Assembly (NCBI GenBank): GCA_012064385.1
Contig: QRDG01001725.1
Span: 992,001 to 1,056,000 of the forward strand
Direction: 5' to 3'
DNA: 64,000 bases
Origin: Puccinellia tenuiflora
Taxonomy: Eukaryota > Streptophyta > Magnoliopsida > Poales > Poaceae
Shown here: piece after piece, positions 1 to 12,452 of the stretch
How the letters are laid out: each line of letters opens with the position of its first letter
Numbering within the stretch: position 1 is the first letter of the stretch
The notes under the pieces: model-generated
Database searches by the model: none
What the model saw: the letters and a program-made list of their open reading frames with translations, nothing else
Told to the model about the DNA's origin: nothing
Position numbers and translations under genes: made by a program

Positions 1-2706
1 GACACAGGGGTGACTTACATTCATGATTTATGTCTTAAAATATACAAAACTCTAAATAGGAAAATACAAATTAACAGAGAGAATACCGGGTACGGTGGCA
101 ATTAATCATCAATTTTTGTTCTTGTTAAGGTTGTGAGGAGAAAGGTGATCAGATGGTAGCATCACTCATATAGTTATTATGTAGTTGCATGAGCGTTCAC
201 CTAAATGTTTTAACTGGTAGGGAGACGCGGGTCAATATTACTTTAGAACTTTGATCGCTCACCTCGGGCTCTATCGTGAGTTCGTGACTAGACATGTGTT
301 GAAACGGGCTACATATTTTTTTCCAGTTGTACCAACAAAGTCTTGGACACAAGATATGTTGGCTCCGATACCATATCAGTTGTCTTCACCCATCGGTTCC
401 CCTGGTAATTGGAACTGACGGAGAGAAGTGTATAATGCGCTTCTTAATACGGTTATACATATAAATAATTTGACAAGAATAAGCATGTAAAGTATGTGAG
501 ACTGTGAGCGACAAGAGGTGCTAACTGAAAAGTGGCAAACGGATAGCAAAACATCAGTCACCTGATGAATGGACAACCACGATTTATTTACTGCGGCATC
601 TGTCAGTATTCCGATCAACCTCCACGAATTATACAAATACCCCAATAGGCACGCGCTGGAGCACTCAAATGGTATCTAATTTTGCAATACATAACAATCA
701 TTTCAATGTTCTAGCAGATCGAACACATCGTTTTCGGAACCGGTCTGTGCTAGATTAGGACCTAAAGGCCCTACAGTTTTATTTAGAAAAGTAGACACTA
801 TCATTATCATCATACGTATTCTTGCTTGCGAATCTCACTAGTCACCGCATCCGGTAGCCGGACACGCCAAGCAAATTGCACATACTCTGACGATCTGCGA
901 GACCCTGATTGCAAAAGAGAACTTTATCCAATTATACCGTAATACTCAGATTGAAAACAAGGCCTCAATCTAAAACGTGCCAAGTGCAGTGTTGAAACGA
1001 CGGGCATTGTGTTGTGCCATTGCAAAGACGAAATTACAACGGAGACACGACAGATGGAGTTAAGCTGCAAATTAAGGAATCGATGCCGGACAGCCGGGGA
1101 CGACGACGACCACGAGGACGCGAGCGGCCGTCGCAGTCGGAATCAGAATCGGAACCAAACGTGATGCGCGTGGTACTGCATACGATCGATTATTGTTGTG
1201 TGCAGAATCCAGATGCATCAGGTGCTTTCGACACCGGGATCGACATCGATCGAGGCTAGCTTAGTTAATTAGCTGTTTGACAATATCGTCGATCGGAGTC
1301 TCACGGCGCTGCGTTGGAATCGTTCAAGGAATTAAGCTGGAAATAGAGGAGGAGCACTAGGTAGCTGCCTAGCTCCAACGACAACCCTTGTCTGAACTGA
1401 TCTTTCTTCTGTTCAAATGGCTGCCAGAAAGGAAGACAAAATCGGAGCATCCCAAACAGTTTTAATCAGCTCCGTGACTTGACCACAGCTCCAGGTCTTT
1501 GTGCATGAATGCTACGCCTTCTGTTCCTTAAATGGTTCGGTATATATTTTTTTCTCTGAACGTAATTCCTATCACTAATTATTTTCTATAATACGTTTAT
1601 GGGATCTAACGAAATTAATTACGGATTATATACTCCAATGTACAAGTACTTTTCTAGACAAATCCATGCGTATTAAAAAACTAAAATAATAATTATAGTC
1701 AATATTTCAAAGTTTGACTCAACGCATATGACCAATTTTTTTGAAAGGCACAAATTCAGCTTGTCGTGAGTCATGTTGTCTGGCCCGGGGCTCGCTCATG
1801 TTTCTGCTCATTTTCTTGAACATGCAGGGGACTGATTGTGTTATCTTGCGGTTTGAATAAATCTATGTATTGTTGCAATATGTAAAATTTTACCTTTCCA
1901 TAAATACACCTTACGAGACGGATGGTAAGAACATGATTCCGAGAGAAGAATAATGCGTTATAACATATTAGAATGGAAGGACTGAATGACAAGAGGAATT
2001 TTAGTGTGAATTTGAACACAAGAAGAAAACAACTCAAATTATTTTATCCAAATTTCTTCGGTCGCATCAGTCAGCAAGAAAAAATGGGTAAGCTAGTTCA
2101 GCTTTGTACCAATCAACAAAATAAATAAAAATATGTTTAGTGAAATTAGAAGAAAGATAAAAAATATTATCCGAAACTAGGGAACATTCAGAAAAATACT
2201 AATACTGAAGTAAAAAAATTAATCAATAGTTTGATGAAAAATATTTAAATTTTACTCAGAAAATTCTAGAAAATTTGAAATGAAAAAGCTATCAAAAAAC
2301 AAACACAACTCATTAGTTGTTAGATAATCAAGGGATTGTAGAAAAGATATACACAAAATATTTCATACATTTATTCCCTAATAATTCATTTGCATGTTCA
2401 CAAATAATTTGTGAAATTTTCTTGTCCAAATTTATTCAGTACTAACAGTTGATCTTCAAATTGTCTGTCATAATTGAGGACCAAAATGAACTAAACCAAC
2501 AGTTGAGAAACCATATAATAGCAAAGATTTGCCATCTTCAAACCAGATCACATCACGCTAAAATAGCTTGCTAGAGCGGTAAATCTTTCATTCCATCAGG
2601 GGTAAATTCCACACATACATATATACTACATCCATATATCCAATAATCGGTGCATACATGTAGACGTACTTAATCAGTACTATAAGATCATCAATCCAGA
2701 ATCGTG

Positions 2707-3012
2707 CTACTTGAGACCCAGGAACATCTTCTTCCGCTCCCTGATGTAGGCCTCCGACCTCTTGTTGATGTCCTCTATGGACACGACGCCTGGCCTTAAG
2801 ACCTTGCCCGTGGTGGCGGCGCCATGATTGGGGGCACCTCGCCTCATTGTTGACGGTGCAGCTCCTGCGCTCATGCTGGCACCGTAGTACATCGACGGCT
2901 TCATCACGAGGTTACGGACGAGCTCGATCTTCTCCACCTTCTGCACCCTGACCTCGCCGTCGGAGTGGGGCGGGACCATGGCGGTCCCCGTCATCTTGGC
3001 ACGTCGGAACAT
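2707..3012 (-). CDS. Small protein, DUF761-like C-terminus (paralogue 1)
   Basis: Encodes 101 residues starting MFRRAKM. The frame stays open upstream to an ATG at 3219, but that stretch crosses the TATA box at 3089-3097, so I chose the ATG at 3012, matching paralogue 2. The core GEVRVQKVEKIELV is shared with the paralogues at 14521 and 52924 (GEVRVEKVDKIRYV). The C-terminus contains SIEDINKRSEAYI followed by a basic K/R stretch ending MFLGLK. That resembles the C-terminal motif of the plant DUF761 (cotton-fibre-expressed) family, but this is motif resemblance only. There is no signal peptide or membrane segment, and no function can be assigned. The protein differs from paralogue 2 at only a few residues. 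Confidence 0.7.
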   Translation of the reverse strand: MFRRAKMTGTAMVPPHSDGEVRVQKVEKIELVRNLVMKPSMYYGASMSAGAAPSTMRRGAPNHGAATTGKVLRPGVVSIEDINKRSEAYIRERKKMFLGLK

Positions 3013-3088
3013 CGGGATGATTGTTGGCCCGTGCAGATAGGAGGTTTTCTGGTTTTGGCTGAGTGGCGATGGATGCTGGAGGGTCTCC

Positions 3089-3097
3089 CTTTTATAG
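3089..3097 (-). promoter_or_regulatory. TATA box of small gene 1
   Basis: On the minus strand the sequence reads CTATAAAAG. It lies 77 bp upstream of the chosen ATG, and the same element with the same spacing precedes paralogue 2. Related boxes sit about 107 bp upstream of paralogues 3 and 4. Confidence 0.7.
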
Positions 3098-3807
3098 CTA
3101 GGCCAGGAGTGGTTTGGTGAGGTTTTCCATGGACTGTCCCTCAACGATAGCAAGTTGGCATTATTCTCACTTGGTATGAATATTTTCTTCGCTTGCCTGA
3201 ATTCGGTTGCGGTTGGCACATGCTATGGAAATTGAGCAAGTGTGGCTATGATTGTTGGGCATCTTTGTGGAGCCTCCAGCGCAAAAAATATCAAGACAAG
3301 CACTAGCATCTGCAACATGATCCACGTACCGATTTTTTTCTCCTAAGAATATATCAATTAGGCATTACTTGTGTCTCTTTAAAACAGACCGCAAGACTCT
3401 AGATCTTCCCCGATAAGGAAGGCTTTTATTGTTTTCAATGCATCAAGTTGATCATACAACAACACAACAGTCTAAGCTCCCAACCTCGATGTACAGGACG
3501 CTCACAATAACAAAAATATTCCGACAAAAGAAAATTTTATTGACTGAGTCGTCGCATCATGAAATAGAACCTAAAAGAGTTTGAATACTCGACCCCTGCA
3601 TAACAAGATACACGTAGTCTAAACAGCAATAAATGAAACTAGGCGACCTATTGGAAGAAAAGGAAATAGTGTAAAGCACAGGAGCGCCGATCTGAAGACC
3701 ACACAACGTTATGCATACAGGATAAAAAGCTCATTTTCAGTTCTGATTATTTGTAAAAGTCAACGAAAAAGTTAATGCACAAAATTGATCATCAAAAATT
3801 ATTTTTT

Positions 3808-4083
3808 CTAACATTCTGAAACCAGTTTTGGACATAAAAATCCATGCTCTACTAAACAAGCTAAACAGGTATAGACGGCTTGATAGAATTGCATGTCACG
3901 CATCAATTCTCTAGGTTCCACCAACTGTAGCTCCGTCTCCATCCAATACAAATTTTTCACCAACGCCATTGCATCGTCCCGGACTACACCTTCTATTCTC
4001 CAATTATCATTATCGACACTCTCCTTCATAGCTCTACCCGTCGCACCTGACCTGGAGGCCTCCTCTTCTAGTCTCTCCAACAT
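3808..4083 (-). CDS. Conserved unknown ORF fragment (unit 1 copy)
   Basis: A 91-residue reading frame beginning MLERLEEEASRSG, with W and acidic clusters (NDNWRIEGVVRDDA, YWMETELQL). The sequence looks protein-like, and its frame is kept in the second tandem copy (12141-12452), where most changes are conservative. The two copies end differently because of a 1-base indel near the C-terminus. Upstream in the same frame there is a stop within about 30 codons and no promoter I can see, so it may be a leftover exon of a larger gene. I do not recognise the family. Confidence 0.35.
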   Translation of the reverse strand: MLERLEEEASRSGATGRAMKESVDNDNWRIEGVVRDDAMALVKNLYWMETELQLVEPRELMRDMQFYQAVYTCLACLVEHGFLCPKLVSEC

Positions 4084-6104
4084 GGTTACACAATCCCATT
4101 CTGCGCCCCGTTACTGGTAAGTGGTAACTCGGCCCCGTGTTTCCAAACTTGGTAAACTCTATTGAGTCCATGACTTTGCTCATCTGCGCACCCAATTCGC
4201 ACAACAAAATTTCGGGCAAAGTGTGATAGGTATTTCGAAATGGCATAAACACTGTGAAAAATTTGCAAGCACCGAGTAAATTTCAGAATTCAATCTAAAA
4301 TATGTTTTGTAATGTCTCATTTTTTTGCTTGTGATGATTACATTGATTATCCACTTACATGGTGAAAATTGACAACCAGAGTGACCGGATTTTGTATTTT
4401 CAGTTGCCAGATTTTTTTTGAATTTTTTCTTTCGTGGATATTTCGCTAATGATACATCCATATTGTCGGCATGCTAGACCATCTACACTCTCGATTGGTT
4501 AGGGCTCGAGTTCATAGAATTGCAACCTTGGAAGGAGTGAGGGATGACACAACCACAATGTTAGGTGGTGACGTTAGCGCAATAAAATAGTGCCCCCACT
4601 AGCAATTGATGGATGTAAAGGTCGGACAATGAGATGGATAGTCTGCCTTATGTGTGATTGCATTGTAGTCGATTGGTCAATGGTCGTGAAGGAAAAGCTA
4701 CAAACCTATAGATTTAGCGAGAGACTGGGCGGTTTCTTGTAGAGTCGGAGGGAGAGAGGAACAAGTGGTACTTGGTAGGGGAGAGGTGAGGCAAAATAGT
4801 TGTCGCTACACAAGTCATGGCTCATATAGTATGGATTTTTACAACCCGGTCTAGATGGTGCCCAATATCTGGAACAACTGAGTTCAAATCCGATGACTTT
4901 TTATATCATCACAAAAATAATCTATTTATAAACTCAAACCGCAGTCCACCGATTCAAAGTTTGTATCCAAGTTTCATCGTTATCATATTTGTAAAGAGCA
5001 CAAACACTTTATCAAGCTCAACTCGCAGTTAACACTTGTCTAAGTTCAACTGAACTTGGATTTCTTTTTCAAAAAGGGGATTACCCCAGAGTATGCATCA
5101 AAGTGATGCATATAACCTCTTTATTGCATCAACTGAACTTAGATATAACTTAGATGAGGTGAAGCAGAGATTGTGTTTGATTATAGAAGGTTACTTTTGG
5201 CAACCGATCACATGTACAGATCTCGATGTATTTACTCGCTCACAAGATTTTGGCAACATATGGATCAAGGTTAAGATTGTACTTTTCGATAAGAGGAACT
5301 ATTCACGTCTCTCTTTTACTTTCTATCTAGTCAAGTCTGCACATGAATAAACTTTTTTGATAAATTTTTGCAACATGACACAGGGTGACTTACATTCATG
5401 ATTTATGTCTTAAAAATATACAAAACTCTAAATAGGAAAATATAAATTAACAGAGAGAATACCGGGTACGGTGGCAATTAATCATCAATTTTGTTTCTTG
5501 TTAAGGTTGTGAGGAGAAAAGTGATCAGATGGTAGCATCACTCATATAGTTATTATGTAGTTGCATGAGCGTTCACCTAAATGTTTTAGCTGGTAGGGAG
5601 ACGCGGTCAATATTACTTTAGAACTTTGATCCGCTCACATCGGGCTCTATCGTGAGTTCGTGACTAGACATGCGTTGAAATGGGCTACATATTTTTTTCT
5701 AGTTGTACCAACAAAGTCTTGGACACAAGATATGTTGGCTCTGATACCATATCAAGTTGTCTTCACCCATCGGTTCCCCTGGTAATTGGAACTGACGGAG
5801 AGAAGTGTATAATGCGCTTCTTAATACGGTTATACATATAAATAATTTTGACAAGAATAAGCATGTAAAGTATGTGAGACTGTGAGCGACAAGAGGTGCC
5901 AACTGAAAAGTGGCAAACGGATAGCAAAAACATTGGTCACCTGATTTTTTTGGATAAAGGGATTTTATTACTTAAGAGATTTAAGCATTACACCCGGCCT
6001 CTGCATAGTTAAGATGCACACAGCCACTAGTTCACCCGTAACCAATTCAGAACAAAAAGTAGGAAAGGCGAATTACATATCATAATGAGAAAATGTAGAT
6101 CCGC

Positions 6105-6872
6105 CTAAGATGCTGGTAGGTCTATCCGGAGTCTATGTTGCCATCCATGCCGGGAGAATAACTCCCTGGCTGCAGCCTCCAGCCTCGACGCCACCTCCAA
6201 AAATAAGTCTCGGTGCTCCACACGCTGCAGAGCCGACCATGCTCGCAGCGTAGCTGTACACCGATAGATAACCTGCATAACAGAAGCATTTTTATCGCTA
6301 AAAACCTTGTCATTTCTACATAGCCACAGCGACCAAATAACGGCAATCGCGCCCATCCTACTGAAGAGTTTGAACCTAGGATCCACGCCATTTAACCAGT
6401 TGCCAAAAATGTTTGCAACAGTACGCGGTGGATGTAAGGTAGAACCTATCTGGACGGCTGACCATATAGACCTGGCGAATTCGCACTGGAAGAATAAGTG
6501 TGTAATGGTTTCGTCATGTTGACAGAAAACACACTTTTTACTTCCGTGCCAATTACGCTTGGCAAGGTTGTCTTTTGTAAGAATTACACTCCGACGAAGA
6601 TACCACGCAAACACTTTAGTTTTAAGCGGGATTTTCATCTTCCAAATTTTGTTATTATCCTTAATATCGACTAGCATATCGGGTTGAATTAGTGCTCTAT
6701 ACATAGAATCAATCGAGAATTTACCATTCTTCGTAAGATTCCATTGAAATTTATCTGGACCTTCCGACAATTGGACTGAATCCAATCGGATGAGCAAGGC
6801 ATTCCATGATGCCTGTCTTGTTACAAGTAAACTTATTCTGAATGAAACATCTGGTGGGGAGGTACCTAACAC
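6105..6872 (-). pseudogene. LINE ORF2 C-terminus, zf-RVT domain
   Basis: A 255-residue open stretch ending at the natural ORF2 stop. It contains the plant zf-RVT signature: WKMKIPLKTKVFAW in the first half, then CVFCQHDETITHLFFQC with paired Cys and His-Cys ligands, then an RxAIAVIWSLW-like tail. This domain always follows the reverse transcriptase in plant L1-type elements. It is separated from the RT segment at 7419-7979 by several stops and frameshifts, so no complete protein can be made. Confidence 0.85.
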
Positions 6873-7418
6873 CTTTGCGATCGTGTCGCTTTGTTTCGTA
6901 CAATAGTGTACAGAGTCGGATATTGTTCTCTAAGGGTAGATTGGCCTAGCCATTTATCCTCCCAGAAACGAATTTCCGATCCGTCACTAATTGAGAAAGA
7001 TCCATGTTGGAAAAAAAACTTCTTTGTAGACATGAGGCCAGCCCAGAAGTGTGAATCGCCAGGTTTTCAAAAAATCCTGAGAGACAGCTTGATCTCCAAC
7101 ATATTTTCTCCTAAGGAGGGTTTGCCAAACTCCATCTTCCGATAGAAGTTTGAAGAGTCATTTACCTAGCAAGGCTCTATTCTTGACCTCAAGGTCATGA
7201 ATTCCGAGCCCTCCATGGTCTTTAGGACAACAAACCACACTCCGTTTAGTCAGACGATATTCTTTCTTCTCACAATCCCCTTGCTAAAAGAATCTAGACC
7301 GGAAATAATCCAATCTTTTTAAGATTCCTCTGGGCAATTGGAAGAATGAAATCATGTACAGTACCGTGTTTGTTAGTACCGAGTTTATGAGAACCAATCT
7401 TCCACCCAGGGATAAGAG

Positions 7419-7979
7419 TTAGCCTTTCCAGCTATTTAAGTGTAATTGAAGTCTTTCCTCCACCTTTTTCCATTCAGCATTTGTAAGTTTCTGATAATGA
7501 ATCGGAATACCCAAATAGTTGATAGGAAAATGACCTTGCTCACAGCCAAAGAGTTCAGCATACAAGGCGGCGTCTTCTCGAGCCTCGCCAAAGCAAAACA
7601 ATTCACTTTTATGGAAATTTATCTTAAGACCCGAAAGTTGCTCGAATGCTGACAAGATCAGCTTAAGGTTACGAGCTTTTTCAATGTCATGTTCCATAAA
7701 AAGAATTGTATCGTCAGCATATTGAAGAATCGATAGACCACCAACTACAAGATGTGGAATCACTACTTCAATTTGACCCTCAGATTTAGCACGTTCGATC
7801 AAGATAGCTAATATTTCAGCCACTATATTAAATAGTATTGGCGATAACGAGTCACCCTGTCTGAGGCCTTTTTTCGTTTGAAAGTATTTGCCAGTGTCAT
7901 CATTGACCTTAATGGCTACACTTCCTCCCGAAACAAAGCAATTAACTAACGCGCACCACTCAGGAGAAAAACCTATCAT
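7419..7979 (-). pseudogene. LINE reverse transcriptase core fragment
   Basis: 186 residues with GLRQGDSLSPILFN and the catalytic box QYADDTILF near residue 85, followed by LSGLKINFHKSE and YLGIPI. These are the palm and early thumb motifs of plant non-LTR reverse transcriptases. The adjacent upstream segment (about 7980-8150, minus strand) still reads as RT but has an in-frame stop, and the finger region continues at 8238-8456. Confidence 0.9.
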
Positions 7980-8237
7980 TCTGAGGGTCTGCTGAAGGAA
8001 AGACTATTTGACTTTATTATAAGCTTTCTCAAAGTCAATTTTAAGAATTATCCCATTCAGCTTTTTCCTATGTAGCTCGTGAACTGTTTCATGTAGGATC
8101 GCAACTCCATCAAGGATGTTGCGGCCTTGCATAAAAGCCGTCAGAGACGGACGACTACATGATCTTCCACATTGTTCAGTCGAATTGTAACCACTTTGGT
8201 GAATATTTTAAAACTAACGTTAAGAAGGCATATAGGT

Positions 8238-8456
8238 CTAAATTGTTGAAATCCTTTCTGCCTCGCTTACCTTAGGTAATAAAATTATCTCCCCAAAATT
8301 GAGACGAAACAACTCTAGCTTTCCATTGTGAAGACAGGCAAACAGTTGAAATAAGTCAGACTTGATAACATCCCAAAAGTTCTGGTAGAACTCAGCCGGG
8401 AAACCATCAGGTGCAGGTGCTGAATTATGTTTCATTTGGAAAACTACCATCCTCAT
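8238..8456 (-). pseudogene. LINE reverse transcriptase N-terminal fragment
   Basis: 72 residues containing KHNSAPAPDGFPAEFYQNFW, the classic entry motif of plant L1 reverse transcriptase, here with A-P-A-P-D-G in place of the usual A-P-G-P-D-G. A stop and frame change separate it from the palm fragment. Upstream, 8460-9037 on the minus strand still reads as pre-RT linker (for example GDSNIRYFHSIANGR) with stops. Confidence 0.85.
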
Positions 8457-11074
8457 TTCCTCCTCTGAGTAGAGTTTAGTAAGTAGACTATTTTTCTCAT
8501 CTGAAAACTAGGGGATATCCTCTGTTCGAGACTCATCCAAGGTGAAATTTCTTTCCTCTGGAGCACCAAACAGGCCTTTATAGTAATTTGTAATGTACGA
8601 CTTTAGTTGTTCATGGCCCTAAATTGTTCCCTCATCCTGGACTAGAGAATGAATGTGCTTTTTTCTATATCTGCCATTGGCAATACTATGGAAATAGCGA
8701 ATATTCGAATCCCCTTCTAGCATGAATTGGGCTTTAGAACGTTGATACCATTTTAACTCCTCCTCTCGCAGTAGTTTCGCTATGTGTACATTGGATTGAC
8801 TCTTTAACTTAATCTCTTGTTCGGATAGTAACCGAACTTCTGCTAATGCTTCTAGAGCATCAATAATCGAGGAAAGTCGCTCCTTCTCTTTTTTAAGTAA
8901 ACCAGAAGTATGACGGGCCCAACCAACGAGGTGCGTGCGTAAAACACATATCTTATTGTTCCACCGCTAGATAGGCGTATCACCCGCAACTGGTCTTTCC
9001 CAAATTCTTTTAACGATCTCATGAAAACCCTCACGGTGAATGGACAACCACGATTTTATTTACTGCGGCATCTGTCAGTATTCCGATCAACCTCCACGAA
9101 TTATACAAATACCCCAATAGGCACGTGCTGGAGCACTCAAATGGTATCTAATTTTGCAATACATAACAATCATTTCAATGTTCTAGCTGATCGAACACAT
9201 CGTTTTCGGAACCGGTCAGTGCTAGAGTAACCCAAGAAACATCAAAATATGATAAGATCCTACCGGTCTAGAGTATTATTTAGAAAAGTAGACACTATCA
9301 TTATCATCATACATATTCTTGCTTGCGAATCTCACTAGTCACCGCATCCGGTAGCCGGACACGCCAAGCAAATTGCACATACTCTGACGATCTGCGAGAC
9401 CCTGATTGCAAAAGAGAACTTTATCCAATTATACCGTAATACCCAGATTGAAAACAAGGCCTCAATCTAAAACGTGCCAAGTGCAGTGTGAAACGACGGG
9501 CATTGCGTTGTGCCATTGCAAAGACGAAATTACAACGGAGACATGACAGATGGAGTTAAGCTGCAAATAAGGAATCGATGCCGGACAGCCGGGGACGACG
9601 ACGACGACGAGGACGCGAGCGGCCGTCGCAGTCGGAACCAAAATCGGAACCAAACGTGATGCGCGTGGTACTGCATACGATCGATTATTGTTGTGTGCAG
9701 AATCCAGATGCATCAGGTGCTTTCCACACCGGGATCGACATCGATCGACGCTAGCTTAGTTAATTAGCTGTTTGACAAGATCGTCTGCTGCCAGAAAGGA
9801 AGACAAAATCGGAGCATCCCAAACAGTTTTAATCAGCTCCGTGACTTGACCACAGCTCCAGGTCTTTGTGCATGAATGCTACGCCTTCTGTTCCTTAAAT
9901 GGTTCGATATATATTTTTCTCTGAACGTAATTCCTATCACTAATTTTTTTCTATAATACCATTATGGAATCTAACCAAATTAATTACAGATTATATACTC
10001 CAACGTACAAGTACTTTTCTAGACAAATCCATGCGTATTAAAACATTAAAATAATAATTATAGTCAATATTTCAAAAGTTTGACTCAACGCATATAACCA
10101 ATTTTTTTGAAAGGCACAAATTCAGCTTGTTGTGAGTCGTGTCGTGTGGCTCGGGGCTCGCTCATGTTTCTGCTCATTTTTCTTGAACATGCACGGGACT
10201 GATCGTGTTATCTTGCGGTTTGAATAAATCTATGTATTGTTGAAATATGTAAAATTTTACCTTTTCATAAATACACCTTACGAGACGGATGGTAAGAACA
10301 TGATTCCGAGAGAAGAATAATGTGTTATAACATATTAGAATGGAAGGACTGAATGACAAGAGGAGTTTTAGTGTGAATTTGAAGACAAGAGGAAACAACT
10401 CAAATTATTTTATCCAAATTTCTTCGGTCGCGTCAGTCAGCAAGAAAAAATGGGTAAGCTAGTTCAGCTTTGTACCAATCAGCAAAATAAATAAAAATAT
10501 GTTTAGTGAAATTAGAAGAAAGATAAACAATATTATCGGAAAACTAGGGAACATTCAGAAAAATACTAATACTGAAGTAAAAAAATTACTCAATAGTTTG
10601 ATGAAAAATATTTAAATTTTACTCAGAAAATTCTAGAAAATTTGAAATGAAAAAGCTATCAAAAAACAAACACAACTCATTAGTTGTTAGATAATCTAGG
10701 GATTGTAGAAAAGATATACACAAAATATTTCATAACATTTATTCCCTAATAATTCATTTGCATGTTCACAAATAATTTGTGAAATTTTCTTGTCCAAATT
10801 TATTCAGTACTAACAGTTGATCTTCAAATTGTCTGTCATAATTGAGGACCAAAATGAACTAAACCAACAGTTGAGAAACCATATAATAGCAAATGTTTGC
10901 CATCTTCAAACCAGATCACATCACGCTAATATAGCTTGCTAGAGCGGTAAATCTTTCATTCCATCAGGGGTAAATTCCACACATACATATATACTACATA
11001 CATATATCCAATAATCGGTGCATACAGGTAGACGTACTTAATCAGTACTATAAGATCATCAATCCAGAATCGTG

Positions 11075-11380
11075 CTACTTGAGACCCAGGAACATCTTCT
11101 TCCGCTCCCTGATGTAGGCCTCCGACCTCTTGTTGATGTCCTCTATGGACACGACGCCTGGCCTTAAGACCTTGCCCGTGGTGGCGGCGCCATGATTGGG
11201 GGCACCTCGCCTCATGGTTGACGGTGCAGCTGCTGCCCTCATGCTGGCGCCGTAGTACATCGACGGCTTCGTCACGAGGTTACGGACGAGCTCGATCTTC
11301 TCCACCTTCTGCACCCTGACCTCGCCGTCGGAGTGGGGCGGGACCATGGCGGTCCCCGTCATCTTGGCACGTCGGAACAT
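11075..11380 (-). CDS. Small protein, DUF761-like C-terminus (paralogue 2)
   Basis: The 101-residue tandem duplicate of the gene at 2707-3012, with only a few substitutions (for example LVTKPS for LVMKPS, and ASMRAAA for ASMSAGA). Here an upstream stop closes the frame, which supports the MFRRAKM start used for both. The DGEVRVQKVEKIELV core and the SIEDINKRSEAYI C-terminal motif are intact. The TATA box lies at 11457-11465. The open frame and retained promoter in both copies suggest both could be expressed. Function is unknown, and the resemblance to DUF761 rests on the C-terminal motif only. Confidence 0.75.
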   Translation of the reverse strand: MFRRAKMTGTAMVPPHSDGEVRVQKVEKIELVRNLVTKPSMYYGASMRAAAAPSTMRRGAPNHGAATTGKVLRPGVVSIEDINKRSEAYIRERKKMFLGLK

Positions 11381-11456
11381 CGGGATGATTGTTGGCCCGT
11401 GCAGATAGGAGGTTTTCTGGTTTTGGTTGAGTGGCGATGGATGCTGGAGGGTCTCC

Positions 11457-11465
11457 GTTTTATAG
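11457..11465 (-). promoter_or_regulatory. TATA box of small gene 2
   Basis: The minus strand reads CTATAAAAC, 77 bp upstream of the ATG at 11380. Position and flanks are the same as in tandem copy 1, with one base changed after the box. Confidence 0.65.
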
Positions 11466-12140
11466 CTAGGCCAGGTTTGGTTTGGTGAGGTTTTTCATGG
11501 ACTGTCTCTCAACGATAGCAAGTTGGCATTATTCTCACTTGGTATGAATATTTTCTTCGCTTGCCTGAATTCGGTTGCGGTTGGCACATGCTATGGAAAT
11601 TGAGCAAGTGTGGCTATGATTGTTGGGCATCTTTGTGGAGCCTCCAGCGCAAAAAATATCAAGACAAGCACTAGCATCTGCAACATGATCCACGTACCGA
11701 TTTTTTTCTCCTAAGAATATATCAATTAGGCATTACTTGTGTCTCTTTAAAACAGACCGCAAGACTCTAGATCTTCCCCGATAAGGAAGGCTTTTATTGT
11801 TTTCAATGCATCAAGTTGATCATACAACAACACAACAGTCTAAGCTCCCAGCCTCGATGTACAGGACGCTCACAATAAAAAAAATATTCCGACAAAAGAA
11901 AATTTTATTGACTGAGTCGTCGCATCAAGAAAATAGAACCTAAAAGAGTTTGAATACTCAACCCCTGCATAACAAGATACATGCAGTCTAAATAACAATA
12001 AAGAAAACTAGGCGAGCTGTTGGAAGAAAAGGAAATAGCGCAAAGCACGGGAGCGCCAATCTGAAGACCACACAACGTTATGCATACAGGATAAAAAGCT
12101 CATTGTCAGTTCTGATTATTTGTAAAAGTCAGTGAAAAAG

Positions 12141-12452
12141 TTAATGCACAAAATTGATCATCAAAATTATTTTTGCTAACATTCTAAAACCAGTTTTGGA
12201 CATAAAAAATCCATGCTCTACTAAACAAGCTAAACAGGTATAGACGGCTTGATAGAATTGCATGTCACGCATCAATTCGCTAGGTTCCAACAACTGTAGC
12301 TCCGTCTCCATCCAATACAACTTTTTCACCAACGCCATTGCCTCGTCCCGGACTACACCTTCTATTCTCCAATTATCATTACCGACACTCTCCTTCACAG
12401 CTCTACCCGTCGCACCTGACCTGGAGGCCTCCTCTTCTAGTCTCTCCAACAT
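12141..12452 (-). CDS. Conserved unknown ORF fragment (unit 2 copy)
   Basis: 103 residues, the counterpart of 3808-4083. The first 80 residues align with few changes (for example ALVKKLYWMETELQLLEPSEL). The C-terminus differs because one extra A (in the run near 12206) shifts the frame. Conservation of frame over 80 codons suggests a former or present exon. No family is recognised. Confidence 0.35.
   Translation of the reverse strand: MLERLEEEASRSGATGRAVKESVGNDNWRIEGVVRDEAMALVKKLYWMETELQLLEPSELMRDMQFYQAVYTCLACLVEHGFFMSKTGFRMLAKIILMINFVH

Larger units (their letters stand above)
1..5376. repeat. Tandem segmental unit 1 (left end cut by window)
   Basis: The first bases (a run beginning gacacaggg-tgacttacat) recur at 5377 and again at 13739, and the whole intervening sequence is repeated in the same order with few mismatches. 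The unit therefore measures about 5.3 kb. It holds one small minus-strand gene (2707-3012) and a conserved unknown ORF (3808-4083). The stretches 660-2700, 3240-3800 and 4270-5376 are AT-rich and contain no gene I recognise. Confidence 0.9.
5946..9037 (-). mobile_element. 5'-truncated L1-type LINE
   Basis: This 3.1 kb insert is present in tandem unit 2 but absent from unit 1. Its left end is a T-run followed by ggataaaggga, the minus-strand poly(A) and 3' end seen in grass LINEs. Read on the minus strand it holds pieces of ORF2: the pre-RT region, the reverse transcriptase with a YADD box, and the C-terminal zinc-binding RT-associated domain. The endonuclease domain and ORF1 are missing. Comparison with unit 1 places the insertion between cacctgat and gaatggac. 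No clear target-site duplication is visible. Several internal stops make it inactive. Confidence 0.9.

Noticed and set aside
2707..3219. 170-codon version of small gene 1
   Set aside because: The extra 69 codons run through the TATA box and 5' leader, and the tandem copy has an upstream stop.
5093..5350. 85-codon plus-strand frame in tandem unit 1
   Set aside because: The counterpart in unit 2 lacks the same start and there is no coding signal beyond duplication.
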